Source of the DNA: JANMAT01 sp031359995
Lineage (GTDB): Bacteria > Actinomycetota > Acidimicrobiia > Acidimicrobiales > Ilumatobacteraceae
Direction: 5' to 3'
NCBI GenBank assembly: GCA_031359995.1
Contig: JANMAT010000055.1
Coordinates: 1 to 64,000 of the forward strand
DNA: 64,000 nt
Shown piece after piece: positions 63,403 to 64,000 of this stretch; the stretch's first letter is position 1; the number at the start of each line of letters is the position of its first letter. The translations under genes and the position numbers were made by a program. Below the pieces are notes generated by a model. The model saw only the letters and a program-made list of their open reading frames with translations. It searched no databases and was not told the origin of the DNA.

Positions 63403-63683
63403 CGCTTGCCCTTCGAGTTCTTCTCCTGGCCGGCGTGGAACTTGAACGTCCGGGTAGGCGCGAACTCACCGAGCTTGTGGCCGACCATCGACTCGGTGAC
63501 GTACACCGGGACGTGCTTGCGGCCGTCGTGCACGGCGATCGTGTGACCGACCATCTCAGGGATGATCGTGGAGCGGCGCGACCAGGTCTTGATGACCTTC
63601 TTGTCACCGGCCGCGTTGAGGACGTCCACCTTCTTGAGGAGGTGGTCGTCGATGAACGGACCCTTCTTCAGGCTGCGTGCCAT
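63399..63683 (-). CDS. rpsS: 30S ribosomal protein S19
   Basis: 94 residues: ARSLKKGPFIDDHLLKKVDV, WSRRSTIIPEMVGHTIAVHD and HKLGEFAPTRTFKFHAGQEK. It overlaps rplV by ATGA. Confidence 0.98.
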   Translation of the reverse strand: MARSLKKGPFIDDHLLKKVDVLNAAGDKKVIKTWSRRSTIIPEMVGHTIAVHDGRKHVPVYVTESMVGHKLGEFAPTRTFKFHAGQEKNSKGKR

Positions 63684-63703
63684 GAGCAGATTCCCCTTAG
63701 TCC

Positions 63704-64000
63704 TTACCGGCGTCCCTTGCCGGACCGGCGGCGACGGACGATGAGCTTCTGAGACGGCTTGTTCTTGTCACGGGTTCGGCCTTCGGGCTTGCCCCACGGT
63801 GAGGTGGGCGGGCGACCACCAGAGGTCTTGCCCTCGCCACCACCCATGGGGTGATCGACGGGGTTCATGGCGACGCCACGGGTCTGCGGGCGGACGCCCT
63901 TCCAGCGGTTTCGGCCGGCCTTGCCGATGCTCTCGAGCTCGTGCTCGGCGAACCCGACCTCGCCGACGGTGGCGCGGCAGTCGATCGCCACACGGCGCAT
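63704..64000 (-). CDS. rplB: 50S ribosomal protein L2, C-terminal part (partial)
   Basis: The C-terminal 98 residues; the gene continues beyond the right edge. RRVAIDCRATVGEVGFAEHE, VRPQTRGVAMNPVDHPMGGG with the conserved peptidyl-transferase-linked His, and the basic end RRRRSGKGRR identify L2. Confidence 0.97.
   Translation of the reverse strand: MRRVAIDCRATVGEVGFAEHELESIGKAGRNRWKGVRPQTRGVAMNPVDHPMGGGEGKTSGGRPPTSPWGKPEGRTRDKNKPSQKLIVRRRRSGKGRR

Overview
This is a GC-rich chromosomal window (about 70% GC by eye) from an actinobacterium, most likely of the class Acidimicrobiia; the class is an inference from protein style, not from any database search. Supporting signs are the high GC, frequent GTG starts, many start codons sitting 6-7 nt behind a TANNNT box (leaderless promoters), a GroEL ending in Gly-Gly-Met repeats, a zinc-ribbon (C+) S14, and a gene order that matches the actinobacterial backbone from the ribosomal superoperon through truA, rplM-rpsI, glmM-glmS, acpS, nnr, alr, tsaE-tsaB-rimI-tsaD and groES-groEL to guaA.

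The backbone lies on the minus strand. Reading from the right edge leftwards it holds rplB (cut by the edge), rpsS, rplV, rpsC, rplP, rpmC, rpsQ, rplN, rplX, rplE, rpsN, rpsH, rplF, rplR, rpsE, rpmD, rplO, secY, adk, map, infA, rpmJ, rpsM, rpsK, rpsD, rpoA, rplQ, truA, rplM, rpsI, glmM, a giant GlmS-like enzyme, acpS, nnr, alr, a family-4 uracil-DNA glycosylase, tsaE, tsaB, rimI, tsaD, dus, maf, groES, groEL and guaA. Many neighbours overlap by GTGA or ATGA, so translation is probably coupled.

Most plus-strand genes look like insertions between backbone genes: a ClC-type channel/antiporter with a three-gene ABC exporter (39-43 kb), a CPBP protease, a YihY membrane protein and an amidohydrolase (30-33 kb), a tandem pair of CaiB/BaiF CoA-transferases (25-27.6 kb), an aromatic amino acid decarboxylase-like enzyme (18.5-19.9 kb), a NUDIX hydrolase, and a sugar epimerase / DegT aminotransferase / family-2 glycosyltransferase cluster (11.3-14.1 kb). 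The left end holds a MocR-type regulator whose start codon overlaps that of a divergent flavin-type oxidase, a WYL regulator, an aminoglycoside-phosphotransferase-like kinase and a RipA-like peptidoglycan hydrolase.

The points most worth a second look are: the 1138-residue GlmS-like protein in the glmS slot, with a helical insertion in its glutaminase domain and a roughly 310-residue unassigned tail; ribosomal protein L22 with a roughly 155-residue tail holding a His-Asp repeat and a small C-terminal motif; a decayed locus at 27.6-28.8 kb where a relaxase fragment and an IS110-type transposase fragment abut a truncated, frameshifted ferric-reductase-like gene; a groES promoter bracketed by two CIRCE operators; a mirror-image toxin/antitoxin-like gene pair with identical -10 boxes; and two adjacent CoA-transferases that both lack the usual catalytic Asp. 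No tRNA, rRNA, CRISPR array or prophage was seen.
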